Of a stretch of 64,000 bases of DNA, positions 1-9,400 are shown one piece after another; within the stretch, counting starts at the first letter, position 1, and the number at the start of each line of letters is the position of its first letter. A program made the translations under genes and the position numbers. The notes beneath the pieces are model-generated. The model saw only the letters and a list, made by a program, of their open reading frames with translations, ran no database searches and was not told the DNA's origin. The DNA is from Paenibacillus ginsengihumi DSM 21568 (GTDB lineage: Bacteria > Bacillota > Bacilli > Paenibacillales > NBRC-103111): positions 1 through 64,000 of the forward strand of contig NZ_KB905570.1 in assembly GCF_000380965.1 (NCBI RefSeq), given 5' to 3'.

Positions 1-171
1 GTAGCTTTTCATCACATCCGCGTGAGAGTGGAACGGATGTTCAACCTCTTTGATCACCGAATGGTTCAATCGTTTGGTTAACTTGGTATGGGCAAGCAGG
101 GCACCGACCGTAGCCAGCCCCGCATGAGTGCTTAGAATGAGCTCTTTGGATCGCACAAATTGGATTTTCAT
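1..171 (-). CDS. IS1380-like transposase, N-terminal 57 residues (cut by window edge)
   Basis: The reverse strand reads without a stop from an ATG at 171 to the window edge. The residues include STHAGLATVGALLAHTKL and end HADVMKSY. The pattern of a THAGL block followed by a short leucine/threonine helix and an aspartate-valine-x-x-serine-tyrosine segment resembles the start of IS1380-family DDE transposases as I know them. The catalytic core lies outside the window, so neither integrity nor activity can be judged. A hairpin 18 bases upstream of the start (189-220) fits an insertion-sequence end. Family assignment rests on a short segment and is tentative. Confidence 0.5.
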   Translation of the reverse strand, partial: MKIQFVRSKELILSTHAGLATVGALLAHTKLTKRLNHSVIKEVEHPFHSHADVMKSY

Positions 172-188
172 AGATGTACCTCGACGGT

Positions 189-220
189 GAAAAGTAGAAT
201 TGGGCTATAATCCTACTTTT
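189..220. repeat. Inverted repeat in front of the transposase
   Basis: AAAAGTAG (190-197) and CTACTTTT (213-220) are perfect complements. The inner ATT and AAT can add three pairs after one mismatch, leaving a seven-base loop. It lies between the transposase start and the next gene, where an insertion-sequence end is expected. It could be part of the terminal region or a structure that limits transcription entering the transposase. Confidence 0.5.
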
Positions 221-365
221 TCTCCATCGTATACGTATTTCCTTCAATTTTCTCGTTTTTTAAGCGAGAAGTTTCACGGATTCAGGTACTTTAAATATAA
301 TTCCAAATGTTGTATTATATCCTTGCAATTAGTATATTACACTTTTTGGAGGATTATTTTGAAAA

Positions 366-833
366 ATGAAAAAGAAACTTGTATCCGCCGTTTTATCGAC
401 CGCAGTGGTGTGTTCTTTATCAATTTCCGTTTTTTTTGCACAAGAGAGTGGTAGCGTTAATGTAAATCCTAGCAGAGTGGGACAAGAAGGTATTATAACT
501 CCTTTAAAGGTTGATAAGGAATGGGGATCCAAGATAAACGATGAGAGGTCCACATCTACAAGAAGTTTTACAATGAATCCGGGCTATGGTCACCTTAAGC
601 TGTATATGGTAAACTATAGCTCTCATTCGGTCAATGTTACATTGGAACATACAGATAAGGTGTATTTCTCGAAAACGATTGAAGGCGGCGGAAATCTGGA
701 CTGGCGCAGTTGGGAAGAAGGATACCCTGACGGCATGAGAGCCGGAAATTATATCCTTACCTGGTCCGGAGGGCAGCATGATGCCTATGGCGAATACTGG
801 GGCAAAGCCGCTTCGCAAACGTCCGATTTTTGA
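366..833 (+). CDS. Small secreted protein of unknown function
   Basis: A 155-residue protein starting MKKKLVSAVLSTAVVCSLS: lysines, a hydrophobic stretch to about residue 24 and a likely signal-peptidase site near FFAQ. The mature part (about 130 residues) has no cysteines and alternates polar and aromatic residues, as in small beta-sandwich exoproteins; a tryptophan- and glycine-rich stretch around residues 110-145 could be a surface patch. GGAGG at 348-352 precedes the ATG by 13 bases, a little long. A terminator follows at 924-957. I do not recognise the family. It stands alone between the transposase fragment and the convergent hexuronate operon, and its DNA is more AT-rich than its neighbours. 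Confidence 0.75.
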   Translation: MKKKLVSAVLSTAVVCSLSISVFFAQESGSVNVNPSRVGQEGIITPLKVDKEWGSKINDERSTSTRSFTMNPGYGHLKLYMVNYSSHSVNVTLEHTDKVYFSKTIEGGGNLDWRSWEEGYPDGMRAGNYILTWSGGQHDAYGEYWGKAASQTSDF

Positions 834-923
834 AGGTAAAGAAGCCGCTGGTGCTCATAGTACATAGGCAGTAGTCGGCTTGCATCTTATACATCTCGCC
901 CCAATGTTGGGCTTGCAAGGAAT

Positions 924-957
924 AAGGCATACCTCGCGGGTATGCCTTGTCTTTTGC
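924..957 (+). terminator. Rho-independent terminator between convergent genes
   Basis: AAGGCATACC and GGGTATGCCTT form a ten-pair stem over a TCGC loop, followed by GTCTTTTG. The T-rich side is on the plus strand, so it best ends the secreted-protein transcript, but the stem can also block read-through from the uxuB side. Confidence 0.75.
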
Positions 958-977
958 CCATGCCATATTCACGGATA

Positions 978-1826
978 TTATACGCCGGAATAGGCCATAA
1001 AGCCGCCGTCCACCGGGATCGTGATGCCGGTTACGAAGCCAGACATCTGCTCGTCGGCCAGCCACAGCAGCGTGCCGAGCAGATCCTCGGGCTTGCCGAA
1101 ACGGCGCATCGGCGTATGAGTGATGATTTTATGCGACCGTTCCGTTAACGAACCGTCCTCATGGGTGAGCAGACGCCGGTTCTGCTCAGTCAGGAAGAAG
1201 CCCGGGGCGATGGCGTTGACGCGAATGCCCACTTCTGCCATATGCACAGCCAGCCATTGGGTGAAATTTTCGATCCCCGCCTTGGCCGCGCTGTAAGCGG
1301 GAACCTTCGTCATCGGGGACGGCGCGCTCATCGAGGACATGTTGATCACGACCGCGCCCTGCCTGCCGATCATGCCCCTGGTGAAAACTTGGGTCGGAAT
1401 CAAGGTACCCAATATGTTCAAGTTAAACACGTAGCTGAAGCCTTCGTCGGTCAAATCGAAGAACGTCGTCATTTCCTTGTTGGCGAGATCGTCCAGCTTG
1501 AGCGTTTCGTTCGTCGTGATGCCCTTCGGATGGTTTCCGCCCGCGCCGTTAATGAGAATATCGCAGGGCCCGAACGTCTCCGACACGATGCGCTCCGCCT
1601 GCTTCACACTGTCCGCGTCCAGCACATTGCAGCCGATCGCGATCGCTTCTCCGCCGCGGCTGCGTATCGCTTCGGCGACCGCCTCGCCCTTCTCGGCCGT
1701 ACGGTTCAATATCGCCACCTTGACGCCTTGGCGGCCCAGCTCCACAGCCATCGCGCTGCACAGCACGCCTCCGCCGCCGGTGACGACAGCGATCTTTCCT
1801 TTCAGGTTTTCGTTAATGGGCAGCAT
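978..1826 (-). CDS. uxuB: Fructuronate reductase / D-mannonate oxidoreductase, SDR type
   Basis: A 282-residue short-chain dehydrogenase. The nucleotide-binding motif VVTGGGG is at residues 14-20, NGAGG at 93-97, a catalytic serine near 165 and the YSAAK motif at 178-182, all normal for the family. It matches in size and order the SDR enzyme YjmF (UxuB) of the B. subtilis hexuronate operon, which interconverts D-fructuronate and D-mannonate with NAD(H). The ATG at 1826 lies inside the end of uxuA (14-base overlap) and has AGGAAGGGGG just upstream, which suggests translational coupling. Last gene of the operon. General SDR similarity alone would not fix the substrate; the uxuA neighbour does. 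Confidence 0.85.
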   Translation of the reverse strand: MLPINENLKGKIAVVTGGGGVLCSAMAVELGRQGVKVAILNRTAEKGEAVAEAIRSRGGEAIAIGCNVLDADSVKQAERIVSETFGPCDILINGAGGNHPKGITTNETLKLDDLANKEMTTFFDLTDEGFSYVFNLNILGTLIPTQVFTRGMIGRQGAVVINMSSMSAPSPMTKVPAYSAAKAGIENFTQWLAVHMAEVGIRVNAIAPGFFLTEQNRRLLTHEDGSLTERSHKIITHTPMRRFGKPEDLLGTLLWLADEQMSGFVTGITIPVDGGFMAYSGV

Positions 1827-2898
1827 GCCGATCCCCCTTCCTCGGCTTCGCTAACGAGTCCCAAATCCCCCACAGATACATGATGCCGAGCGCCCTGTCG
1901 TACAGCCCATAGCCCGGCCGGCACTGCTCGTCAAAAATATGCCTGCCGTGATCCGGCCGCACATAGCCGCTGAAGCCGATGTCATGGTACGCTTTCACGA
2001 TATCGGTCATGTTCACCGTGCCGTCCTGCTCGCGATGCGATGTCTCGATAAAATCGCCGTTGTCGTATACCCGGATGTTGCGGATATGAGCAAAGGCGAT
2101 GCGATCCCCGAACTCCCGGACCATCGCCGGAATGTCGTTCGCCGGGTTCGCCCCCAGAGAGCCGCTGCACAGCGTCAGGCCGTTGTACGGGCTGTCCACC
2201 AGCTTCAGCAGCCGACGCAGGTTGTCGGCGCCGGTAACGATGCGCGGCAGTCCGAAGATCGGCCACGGCGGGTCGTCCGGATGAATCGCCATGCGAATAT
2301 CGTGCTCCTCCGCCACGGGGACGATCTGCTCCAGGAAATAGCGCAGGTTATCCCACAGCTTCTCCTCCGTTATGTCCTTGTAGGCGTCGAACAGCGCGGA
2401 CAAATGCTTCAGCCGCTCCGGCTCCCAGCCCGGCATCGTCATGTCGGGGTTGCCCGCGATTTTGGCGACGAGCTCCTTCGGGTCCATGTCCGCAACCTTC
2501 GCTTTCTCGTAAAAGAGCGCCGTCGAGCCGTCCTCCAGCTCTTTGAACAGATCGGTTCTTACCCAGTCGAAGACAGGCATGAAATTGTAGCAGATCACCT
2601 TGACGCCGACCTGGGACAAGTTGCGGATCGTCTGTTTGTAATTGTCGATGTAGCGATTTCTCGTCGGCAGCCCCTGCTTGATGTCCTCGTGAACGTTCAC
2701 GCTCTCTACGACCTCGATATGAAAGCCGTGCTCGTCCGCCTGTTTCTTCACTTCCCGGATTCGATCGAGCGGCCATACCTCCCCGGCCGGCACATCGTGC
2801 AGCGCCCATACGATGCCTTCCACGCCGGGAATTTGCTTGATATGGCGGAGGGGAACCGGATCGTTCCCTTCCCCGTACCAGCGGAATACCATTCTCAT
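1813..2898 (-). CDS. uxuA: D-mannonate dehydratase
   Basis: A 361-residue protein starting [15 protein letters not shown], a typical UxuA N-terminus. It dehydrates D-mannonate to 2-keto-3-deoxy-D-gluconate in glucuronate breakdown, in the cytoplasm, with a divalent metal. Conserved blocks visible are AIHPDDPPW in the middle and the C-terminal YVRPDHGR stretch, both metal/substrate regions of the TIM barrel. Length is normal for the family. Its start overlaps the stop of the dehydrogenase gene by four bases (ATGA), and GGGAGG lies nine bases before the start, so the three genes form one coupled operon. Confidence 0.93.
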   Translation of the reverse strand: MRMVFRWYGEGNDPVPLRHIKQIPGVEGIVWALHDVPAGEVWPLDRIREVKKQADEHGFHIEVVESVNVHEDIKQGLPTRNRYIDNYKQTIRNLSQVGVKVICYNFMPVFDWVRTDLFKELEDGSTALFYEKAKVADMDPKELVAKIAGNPDMTMPGWEPERLKHLSALFDAYKDITEEKLWDNLRYFLEQIVPVAEEHDIRMAIHPDDPPWPIFGLPRIVTGADNLRRLLKLVDSPYNGLTLCSGSLGANPANDIPAMVREFGDRIAFAHIRNIRVYDNGDFIETSHREQDGTVNMTDIVKAYHDIGFSGYVRPDHGRHIFDEQCRPGYGLYDRALGIMYLWGIWDSLAKPRKGDRHAAH

Positions 2899-3926
2899 GA
2901 CGATGTCCCTCCCACTTCCAGAACGACCTTGCGGACCTCGTTCGGAGACGTCTCGATCAGCTTGATCGCCTCATGAATATCCTCCAGCGCATAGCGGTGC
3001 GAGACGAACGAAGCCGGTTGAATCGTTCCGTTATTGAACCATTCGACGACTTGGCCAAACTGATTCGACTGCAGCCGCGATCCGGCGACGGTCAGCTCTT
3101 TCTTGGTGATATGCAGCTGAGCGATGGACGAAGGGGCGTCGCTGAAGCCGAGGACGACAACTCTGCCGGCGACGGAAGTGATTTCGACGGCCTGCTCGAA
3201 CGTCCGGGTCGTGCATACCGCATCGATCGTGACGTTCGGGCCGATCCCTTCCGTAATGCGCCCGATTTCCTTGACGACATCATCCTTTAGCGGATTCAGG
3301 GTATAATCTGCGCCCAGCGACCGGGCATAAGCCAGCTTGTCGTCGCTTAAATCCGAAATGATGCAGGTCGCTCCTTGGATCTTCGCCACCTGCAAAGCGC
3401 AGATGCCGATCGGTCCCGCCCCCATGATGAACACGACATCGCCGGCTCTTACGTCGCCCCGCCAGTTCGCCTGCGCGCCGATCGTGAACGGTTCGACCAG
3501 CACCGCCTCGTGCCAATCGAGCCGGGCGTCGACTTTATGCACAATCCGCTCGGGAAGGACGATGTATTCCTGATACGCTCCGTCCTTGTGAACCCCGTAT
3601 ACCTGAAGCTGCGTGCACACGTTTCTGCGTCCGGACCGGCAGGCGTAGCATGTGCCGCACCACTCGATCGGCTCCATGACGACCTTGTCGCCGACGGCCA
3701 GCCGGGTGACGTCCGGGCCGAGCTCTGCCACTTCCCCGACCATTTCGTGACCGATAACCCGCGGATAAGTCGCCACCGGCGACGTGCCGTGATAAATATG
3801 CATATCCGAGCCGCAAATGCCGACCATCCGGACGCGGATCAGCACCTCGTCTCCCCGGGTAATGCGCGGCTTTTCCTTCTCAATGATTTCAAGATGTCCT
3901 GGTTTAAAAACTTGTATGGCCTTCAC
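2895..3926 (-). CDS. Zinc-dependent alcohol dehydrogenase, YjmD-like
   Basis: A 343-residue medium-chain dehydrogenase. Catalytic zinc ligands are C38, H60 and E61; structural zinc cysteines are C90, C93, C96 and C104; a Rossmann motif GAGPIG follows near residue 170. In B. subtilis the similar yjmD also stands directly before uxuA and the uxuB-type gene, so gene order supports a role in hexuronate or related aldonate (galactonate/gulonate type) oxidation, but the exact substrate cannot be read from sequence. The start is GTG at 3926 with GGAG nine bases upstream. First gene of the operon; a candidate operator lies at 4038-4051. Confidence 0.85.
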   Translation of the reverse strand: MKAIQVFKPGHLEIIEKEKPRITRGDEVLIRVRMVGICGSDMHIYHGTSPVATYPRVIGHEMVGEVAELGPDVTRLAVGDKVVMEPIEWCGTCYACRSGRRNVCTQLQVYGVHKDGAYQEYIVLPERIVHKVDARLDWHEAVLVEPFTIGAQANWRGDVRAGDVVFIMGAGPIGICALQVAKIQGATCIISDLSDDKLAYARSLGADYTLNPLKDDVVKEIGRITEGIGPNVTIDAVCTTRTFEQAVEITSVAGRVVVLGFSDAPSSIAQLHITKKELTVAGSRLQSNQFGQVVEWFNNGTIQPASFVSHRYALEDIHEAIKLIETSPNEVRKVVLEVGGTSS

Positions 3927-3948
3927 AGTCCCTCACTCCGTATCTATC

Positions 3949-4024
3949 TTGAAAGTTTGGCGAAGTCCTTCGGCAAATTTTTCAACACCAAAGGTGGCGA
4001 CCGATGACGAAAGGAATTGCTCTC
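3949..4024. repeat. Dispersed hairpin repeat, copy A
   Basis: The first half folds on itself: TTGAAAGTTTGGCGAAG pairs with CTTCGGCAAATTTTTCAA with one bulge and one mismatch. The second half reads CACCAAAGGTGGCGACC then GATGACGAAAGGAATTGCTC, which is shared with copies at 4304, 25317, 51965 and, inverted, 32050. It lies in the leader region of the hexuronate operon. Confidence 0.7.
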
Positions 4025-4037
4025 ATCATTAAAATAC

Positions 4038-4051
4038 ACTAGTATGCAAGA
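4038..4051. promoter_or_regulatory. Candidate GntR/FCD operator before the hexuronate operon
   Basis: The 14-mer ACTAGTATGCAAGA matches, on the other strand, 12 of 14 positions of the perfect inverted repeat ACTTGCATACAAGT found upstream of the gntR gene (5177-5190). It lies 112 bases before the GTG of the first operon gene. Shared sequence in both leaders is the basis for calling it the regulator's site. Confidence 0.6.
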
Positions 4052-4179
4052 TCCGGCAGCATCAGTCCTCCTAAGCGAAATTTACCCTATCACAGTGTAT
4101 TTGTAAGCGCAATCAAAAAATTTAGAAAACCTTGCCTACGGCATGGATCGGGATCCGGCAGCCCCCGAACCCCGCATTC

Positions 4180-4237
4180 GCGTTCGAACTCCACCTCAGC
4201 GTTCAAACTCTGCGTTAGCATTCGAACAGTCGTGTTA
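4180..4237. repeat. Short degenerate tandem repeat, three units of 19-20 bp
   Basis: Three consecutive units begin GCGTTCGAACT, GCGTTCAAACT and GCATTCGAACA (4180, 4199, 4218) and end CA, TTA and TTA. The common core is GCRTTCRAAC. It lies in the 494-base spacer between the hexuronate operon and its regulator, which otherwise holds repeats A and B and the operator but no gene. Confidence 0.6.
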
Positions 4238-4303
4238 GCGCTGCCCCTCCCCGGGCGCATAAGGCGACAAATCCTGCAAAAAATGCAACATTTGCCGACT
4301 CTC

Positions 4304-4394
4304 TTGAAAATTCGGCGGTGCCCTCCGACTAAATTTTCAACACCGCGGGGAGACGACTGATGACAAGGGGATTTGCTCGTGCTTTCGGCGCCTG
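4304..4394. repeat. Dispersed hairpin repeat, copy B
   Basis: TTGAAAATT and AATTTTCAA are perfect nine-base arms at the ends of the first half. The second half CACCGCGGGGAGACGACTGA then TGACAAGGGGATTTGCTC matches copies A, C and D. The bases of the arms differ between copies while pairing is kept, which argues for a structured element. It ends just after the gntR stop codon. Confidence 0.7.
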
Positions 4395-4420
4395 TGCGAC
4401 CCACCAAAGTTAACCACTTG

Positions 4421-5122
4421 CTATTCTTTAAAATAATGAGCATACTGCTTGACGATATCGTCCATTCCCGACTCGATCCACCGGATATGCTCGCTCAGCA
4501 ATTGCTCTGCCCGTTCCGGATCGTTCGATACGACGGCGTCAAAGATCGCTTCGTGCTCGGCCGCCAGCTTCTTCATATGCTTCTCAACTCGCAGCTCCAA
4601 ATACCGCATGCGATTCAAATGGCCCCGCATTTGATTAATGATCGAGGTTAATGTGGCATTGCCGATCGTCTCCAGAATGGTGTAATGGAATTGCTCGTCG
4701 AGCTGAAAAAACATATCGACGTTCTCTTCGGCAATCACCCGCCTCTGATCGGCCAGTATCCTCCGCACCTGCTCCGCCAGCTTCTGAAACCGCGGGGCGT
4801 TCCGGTCCCACTGTTTCGCCGCCTCCTTGAAGGCGCTCACCTCCAGGCATACCCGGACGAAACGGGCCTCGGCGATCTTCTTCCTGGAAATATAAGTGAT
4901 CTGCGCCCCGCGCTGCGGCTTCACCTCGATCAGTTCCTCGGCGACCAACCGCCGGAAAGCTTCGCGTATCGGGGTGCGGCTCACGCCCAGCGATTGGCCA
5001 AGCTCGGCCTCGAACACCTGTTGTCCCGGCTGCAGGCGCAAAGTCACAATCGCTTCCCGAATCACTCGGTAGGCATGATCGGATAACGTCTCTCGCTTTC
5101 CGGTAATGATCGGCAAATCCAT
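4421..5122 (-). CDS. GntR-family transcription regulator, FCD subgroup
   Basis: A 233-residue regulator. Residues about 10-78 form the winged helix-turn-helix (LSDHAYRVIREAIV then SLGVSRTPIREAFRRL), and residues about 85-225 form the helical FCD ligand domain with the histidines expected for metal or acid binding (HYTILE, the H of AAEHEAIF and SEHIRW). FCD regulators often bind sugar acids such as hexuronates. It is transcribed in the same direction as, and upstream of, the hexuronate operon. AGGAGGGGGTGG precedes the ATG. A 14-bp palindrome lies 55 bases upstream of its own start and again before the operon, so auto-control plus operon control is likely; the inducer is inferred, not shown. 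Confidence 0.85.
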   Translation of the reverse strand: MDLPIITGKRETLSDHAYRVIREAIVTLRLQPGQQVFEAELGQSLGVSRTPIREAFRRLVAEELIEVKPQRGAQITYISRKKIAEARFVRVCLEVSAFKEAAKQWDRNAPRFQKLAEQVRRILADQRRVIAEENVDMFFQLDEQFHYTILETIGNATLTSIINQMRGHLNRMRYLELRVEKHMKKLAAEHEAIFDAVVSNDPERAEQLLSEHIRWIESGMDDIVKQYAHYFKE

Positions 5123-5176
5123 AAGTCCACCCCCTCCTGTGCAAACGCTTCATCGTAGTTATCATTGTACTAGAAT

Positions 5177-5190
5177 ACTTGCATACAAGT
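5177..5190. promoter_or_regulatory. Candidate GntR operator in its own leader
   Basis: ACTTGCATACAAGT has perfect five-base arms around CATA. The spacing and size fit FCD-type GntR operators. The related site before the hexuronate operon is at 4038-4051. The rest of 5191-5377 shows no gene. Confidence 0.6.
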
Positions 5191-5377
5191 CAACGATTTT
5201 TTTATCATTCGTTTTGCTGCACACTAGAACAAACAAGCGGCTCTTTTCGCATCGTATGCGGGCAGGGCCGCCTGCTTATGGATGAATCGGCTCAGCCGGG
5301 CGATTACGCGGTCTGAACCCCTCGTTCAATCATACGTGAGTGCGTGGCGCGGCCCGCATCGATAACCCGCCGTCCGC

Positions 5378-6007
5378 TTACGGCGCAATGAGCGTATAGC
5401 TGTTCGACGAGCCCTCCGACGTCGTGTTGAAGTAGACGTTATCTTCGGCGGCTCCGGGCAGCTTGACCGCGTAGGTAATCCCTCTTCCGCCGTCCTTGAC
5501 GCCGACGACTTCGACGACGCCTGGCACGGGAACCTCCAGCACCTTGGGCTTGGTCGCGAAAAGGTTCAGATTCTCCGCAATGGCCTGGCCATTCACCTTC
5601 ACCGTTACGATACTCCCACTCATCACTCCATTAGCCCAGAAGAGCATACGGCTGGAGGAAACGCCTTTTCTCATCGGAATCTCAAAATTTCTCGGCTGCC
5701 ATTGAAGCGATTCGCTTTGAGTAAATGTGGTGCCGATCTTCATGCCTTTGCCTATGCCGGTTGCGCCGACGTCCGAATCGTTTGGGCTTGGTGTGAATAT
5801 AGCGTAACCAGACATTGAACCGAAAATGACTAAAACCGTAAACCCCATCGCCTTGCGATGAATGTTTTTGGCGCTGATCGCAAACCGCCGCTGGAGCGTC
5901 TCATTCCGCTCGCCCAAAGCCCTGCTCCGGCGGCCCTTCGAGCTGCCTGGCCCTTCTCCCTCCATCGGGCCAAAATGCCGGTCCCCTTGGTGCCGATCGT
6001 CTGACAA
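5378..6007 (-). CDS. Single-pass membrane protein, third gene of the AAA operon
   Basis: A 209-residue protein with a charged cytoplasmic N-terminus of about 53 residues, one hydrophobic segment at about 54-71 (MGFTVLVIFGSMSGYAIF) and an outside domain of about 135 residues rich in valine, glycine and threonine, probably beta. No cysteine pairs and no family recognised. It starts seven bases after the stop of the multi-pass membrane gene and twelve-base spacing separates that one from the AAA gene, so all three are very likely one operon. A reasonable inference is that it links the ATPase assembly to the cell surface. No terminator is obvious downstream. Confidence 0.75.
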   Translation of the reverse strand: MSDDRHQGDRHFGPMEGEGPGSSKGRRSRALGERNETLQRRFAISAKNIHRKAMGFTVLVIFGSMSGYAIFTPSPNDSDVGATGIGKGMKIGTTFTQSESLQWQPRNFEIPMRKGVSSSRMLFWANGVMSGSIVTVKVNGQAIAENLNLFATKPKVLEVPVPGVVEVVGVKDGGRGITYAVKLPGAAEDNVYFNTTSEGSSNSYTLIAP

Positions 6008-6014
6008 TTCGTCC

Positions 6015-6467
6015 TCACCCCTTTTCGACAGGCTGATGTTCCGCTTTTGGATGGGCTAACGGAAACTTCCAGTAAAACAGCGACATCAGCAGGCGAACCG
6101 CCGCGAAGGACAACAAGGCAAGCAAAGCCGCCCCGTCCTTCGAATACGCCTCGCGCTCAGCCCATTGGTCAATGAATATTTGCCCGATGGCCAGACCGAT
6201 CCCGGTGTACAGCAGCATCTGCATGAAGGGAAGCAAAATCGTTATTTTACGATACAGCTTGCCCAGAAATCGGCTTCTCATGGCCAGATAAACCCAGAAA
6301 GCGATAATGCTAAGGAAGGCGAGCCAATTGATGTCTGACGGAATCCCGCTGTCAAGCGCCATATTCCACTGCCCAAATATGAGCAAGGGAAGTAGAAATG
6401 TCAATAGAATGAATAAGATCATGATTGGATGATAAAAGATGGCGAAGATCCACTTGAAGCCCTGCAA
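6015..6467 (-). CDS. Four-helix membrane protein, second gene of the AAA operon
   Basis: A 150-residue integral membrane protein. Hydrophobic segments are at about 7-32, 46-63, 75-98 and 112-132, with charged loops (RSRFLGKLYRK, DQWAEREAYSKD) between them. The C-terminal tail is short and polar. No transporter or enzyme motif is visible and I do not recognise the family. The gene starts 12 bases after the stop of the four-AAA ATPase and ends 7 bases before the next gene, so it should be co-translated with both. It may be the membrane partner of the ATPase; this is inference from gene order only. Confidence 0.75.
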   Translation of the reverse strand: MQGFKWIFAIFYHPIMILFILLTFLLPLLIFGQWNMALDSGIPSDINWLAFLSIIAFWVYLAMRSRFLGKLYRKITILLPFMQMLLYTGIGLAIGQIFIDQWAEREAYSKDGAALLALLSFAAVRLLMSLFYWKFPLAHPKAEHQPVEKG

Positions 6468-6479
6468 GATGTCTCCCTC

Positions 6480-9400
6480 CTACCCTTCAAAATCCTCAGG
6501 CAACAAATTGGACAAATCGTCGGTCGTCGGAAACGATTTCCCGCTAATGCGTACGGCATGGTTGCGGATCGCCTTTTCGACCAGATTGCGCACGAGCCGC
6601 CCGTTGCCTGCAGTCTTGTCTCCCCGATAGCGGCCGAAGATGGAGAGCAGCTTGCCTTCCGCTCCCAGCCCCAGCTTGTAGCCTTGCTGTCCTAGCTGCA
6701 GCTTCGCAATCTGCAGCAATTCCGATTCCGTATAATCGGGGAACGTAATAATATTCGGGAACCGGGAACGGAGCCCCGCATTTCGGTCAAGGAACCGCTC
6801 CATATCCTCATCGTAACCGGCCAGAATGACGATCAGCCGGTCGCGGTAATCGTCCATCGCCTTGACCAGCGTATCGATCGCTTCCTGCCCGAACTGATCC
6901 CCCTCGGCCAGCGCATAGGCCTCGTCCACGAATAAAATGCCGCCCAGCGCCCGCTCGATCACCTCCCGCGTCTTGAGCGCAGTCTGTCCGACATAACCGG
7001 CGACCAGACCGGAGCGGTCCGTCTCGATCAAGGTGTCGGTCTTCACGACACCCAATTCCTTGAAGCGCCTGGCCAAGATACGGGCGATCGTCGTCTTGCC
7101 TGTACCTGGATTGCCTTTAAAGATCATATGCAGCGTCTGGGCGGATGCCCGCGGCAGCCCCTGCTCCTCCCGCTGCTTTGCCACCTCGATTTGGGTGGAG
7201 ATGCTGCGGACGAACTCCTTGACCGAGGTCAGGCCGATGATCGTATCGAGCTCGTCGAGCGCTCTCCCTCTCGTCGGCGCTTGCGCCCAATCCCGCGAAT
7301 ATACGCTGCCAAAGCCCGCATCCGGCGAGGCCAGGCCAAAATCCGCCGCAGTCAGCTCGTTCAGCTTGTCGACCGGCGCGTAAGGCTGGTCGGCCAGCCG
7401 CTCGGCCTGCCGGCGAATCGCCTCTTCCAGCACATTGCGGACAAGCCGGCCGTTCCCGCCGTCTTTTTTGCCCGGGATCTGCTTGTCGTTGAAGTATGCG
7501 ACAAGCTGCGGCGGAACGTCAGGAGCCAGCGTGAAGCCGCGCGCCTTGACCATCACCGTGGCAATCTGCTGCATCTCCTCGGCGGTGTAATCCGGGAATT
7601 CGATCTGCAGCGGGAACCGGGAAGACATCCCCGGATTCAGCTGCACAAACCGCTGCATATCGTCGGTATACCCGGCAAGGATGACGACCAGGTTGTCTTT
7701 GTGCAGCTCGATCAGGCGAACCAATGTATCGATCGCTTCCTTGCCGTAGCCTCCGCCTTGGCCCCCGTCCTGCGCAAGCGCATAAGCCTCGTCGATGAAC
7801 AGCACGCCGCCCAGCGCCGACTCGACGACCTGCTTCGTCTTGGTAGCCGTATGGCCCATGTATTCTCCGACGAGATCCGACCGGTCGACCTCGATCAGCT
7901 GGCCTTTCTTCAAATACCCCATCGACCGCAGCATGCCCGCGAGCAGGCGGGCCATCGTCGTTTTGCCTGTGCCGGGGTTGCCCGTAAAGATCATGTTGAG
8001 CGTCTGGACAGTGTTTACCTGAATGCCGGCTTCCTTCCTCCTCCGATCCACGATCAGCTGCTTCTCCAGCGTCCGCAGGAAGGTCTTCACCTGATCGAGG
8101 CCGACAATGGCTGCCAGCTCGTTCTCCAGATTAAAGGCTTCCTTCTCGCCGACGCCGAAATCGGCTTTGACCAGCAGCTGCAAGTCCGGCTTGGTCTCCC
8201 CGGCCTGCGCGATACGGATCGATTGCTTGCGGATGGCTTCCTCGAACAAATTGCGGACGAGCCGGCCATTGCCGCTATCGTTGCGTCCGGGAATTTGCCG
8301 CTGCCCGAACAGCTCGGTTAGCCCTTCATGGGCCTCCTCTTCGATGCGGAATCCGTTCTTGCTTGCCATCTGCATCATAATATTCAGCATATCCTGCGGC
8401 GTATAGTCCGGGAATTCCACGATGAACGGGAAGCGCGAGCGAAGGCCCGGGTTGGCCCGCAGGAAGACCTCCATCTCCTGGGTATATCCGGCCAGCACGA
8501 CAACCAAGTTGTCGCGGTGATCCTCCATCGCCTTGACGATCGTGTCGATCGCTTCCAGGCCGAACGTATCGTGATCCTGGCGCGCCAGCGTGTACGCTTC
8601 GTCGATGAACAGCACCCCGCCCAGCGCTTCGTTCACCTTCGCCATCGTCTTCGGCGCGGTCGAACCGATATACTGGCCTACAAGGTCCTGCCTGGCCACC
8701 TCGACGAGCTGCCCTTGCGAGAGCAGTCCGAGCGCATGCAGAATGCGGGCGATCAGGCGGGCGACCGTCGTTTTGCCGGTGCCGGGATTGCCCGTGAACA
8801 CCATATGCAGCGCCATCGCGACCGATTGGCCGCCTTCTTGGCTCCGCATCCTGTTCACCCGCACCGTCTCCAGCAACTCGCGAACGAATTTTTTGACAGG
8901 CTCCAGCCCCGTCAGCGCATCCAGCTCTCTCAGCACATCTTCGATCGATTCCTTGCGGGAGAAGGACAGCGCCTTGATCGGCACCTCGATCCGCCTCGTC
9001 TCTGCGTAGAATGTATCGACTTCGTGCTTAATAACGACCCTCTCCCCGCGTTGAATCTCGTTGCGGGCGCGCAGGTTCATCAGGTGAGGAGTCAGCTCCT
9101 GCTCGACCCACTGCTCGACAGCTTCCCCGAACGTCTTGTTCGCGGTGGCAATGCGGGCCAGTGCCTCATAGACCGAGGCGCGAACCGTGATCGGCGTCTG
9201 CATGTTCGCCGACAGCTTCTCCATCTCGCCTGCCAGCAAGTTCTCGACAACCTGCTCCATCGTCTCCTTATCCAGCGCCGAAGAGATCGCCGCGGCGCGG
9301 ATGCCCTTCAGAATCGGCATCGGAATGCGCTTAGTCAGCGAGGCGGGAATGCGGCCGTATTCGCTCTCCCTTTCGGCCGGTTCGTCGATATAGAAGACGA

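Noticed and set aside
200-454. Open frame overlapping the secreted protein start
   Set aside because: Reads across the true gene in another frame; no ribosome site and no credible product.
5135-5150. CcpA-like cre site near the gntR start
   Set aside because: TGCAAACGCTTCA is one base short of the cre consensus and breaks it at conserved positions.
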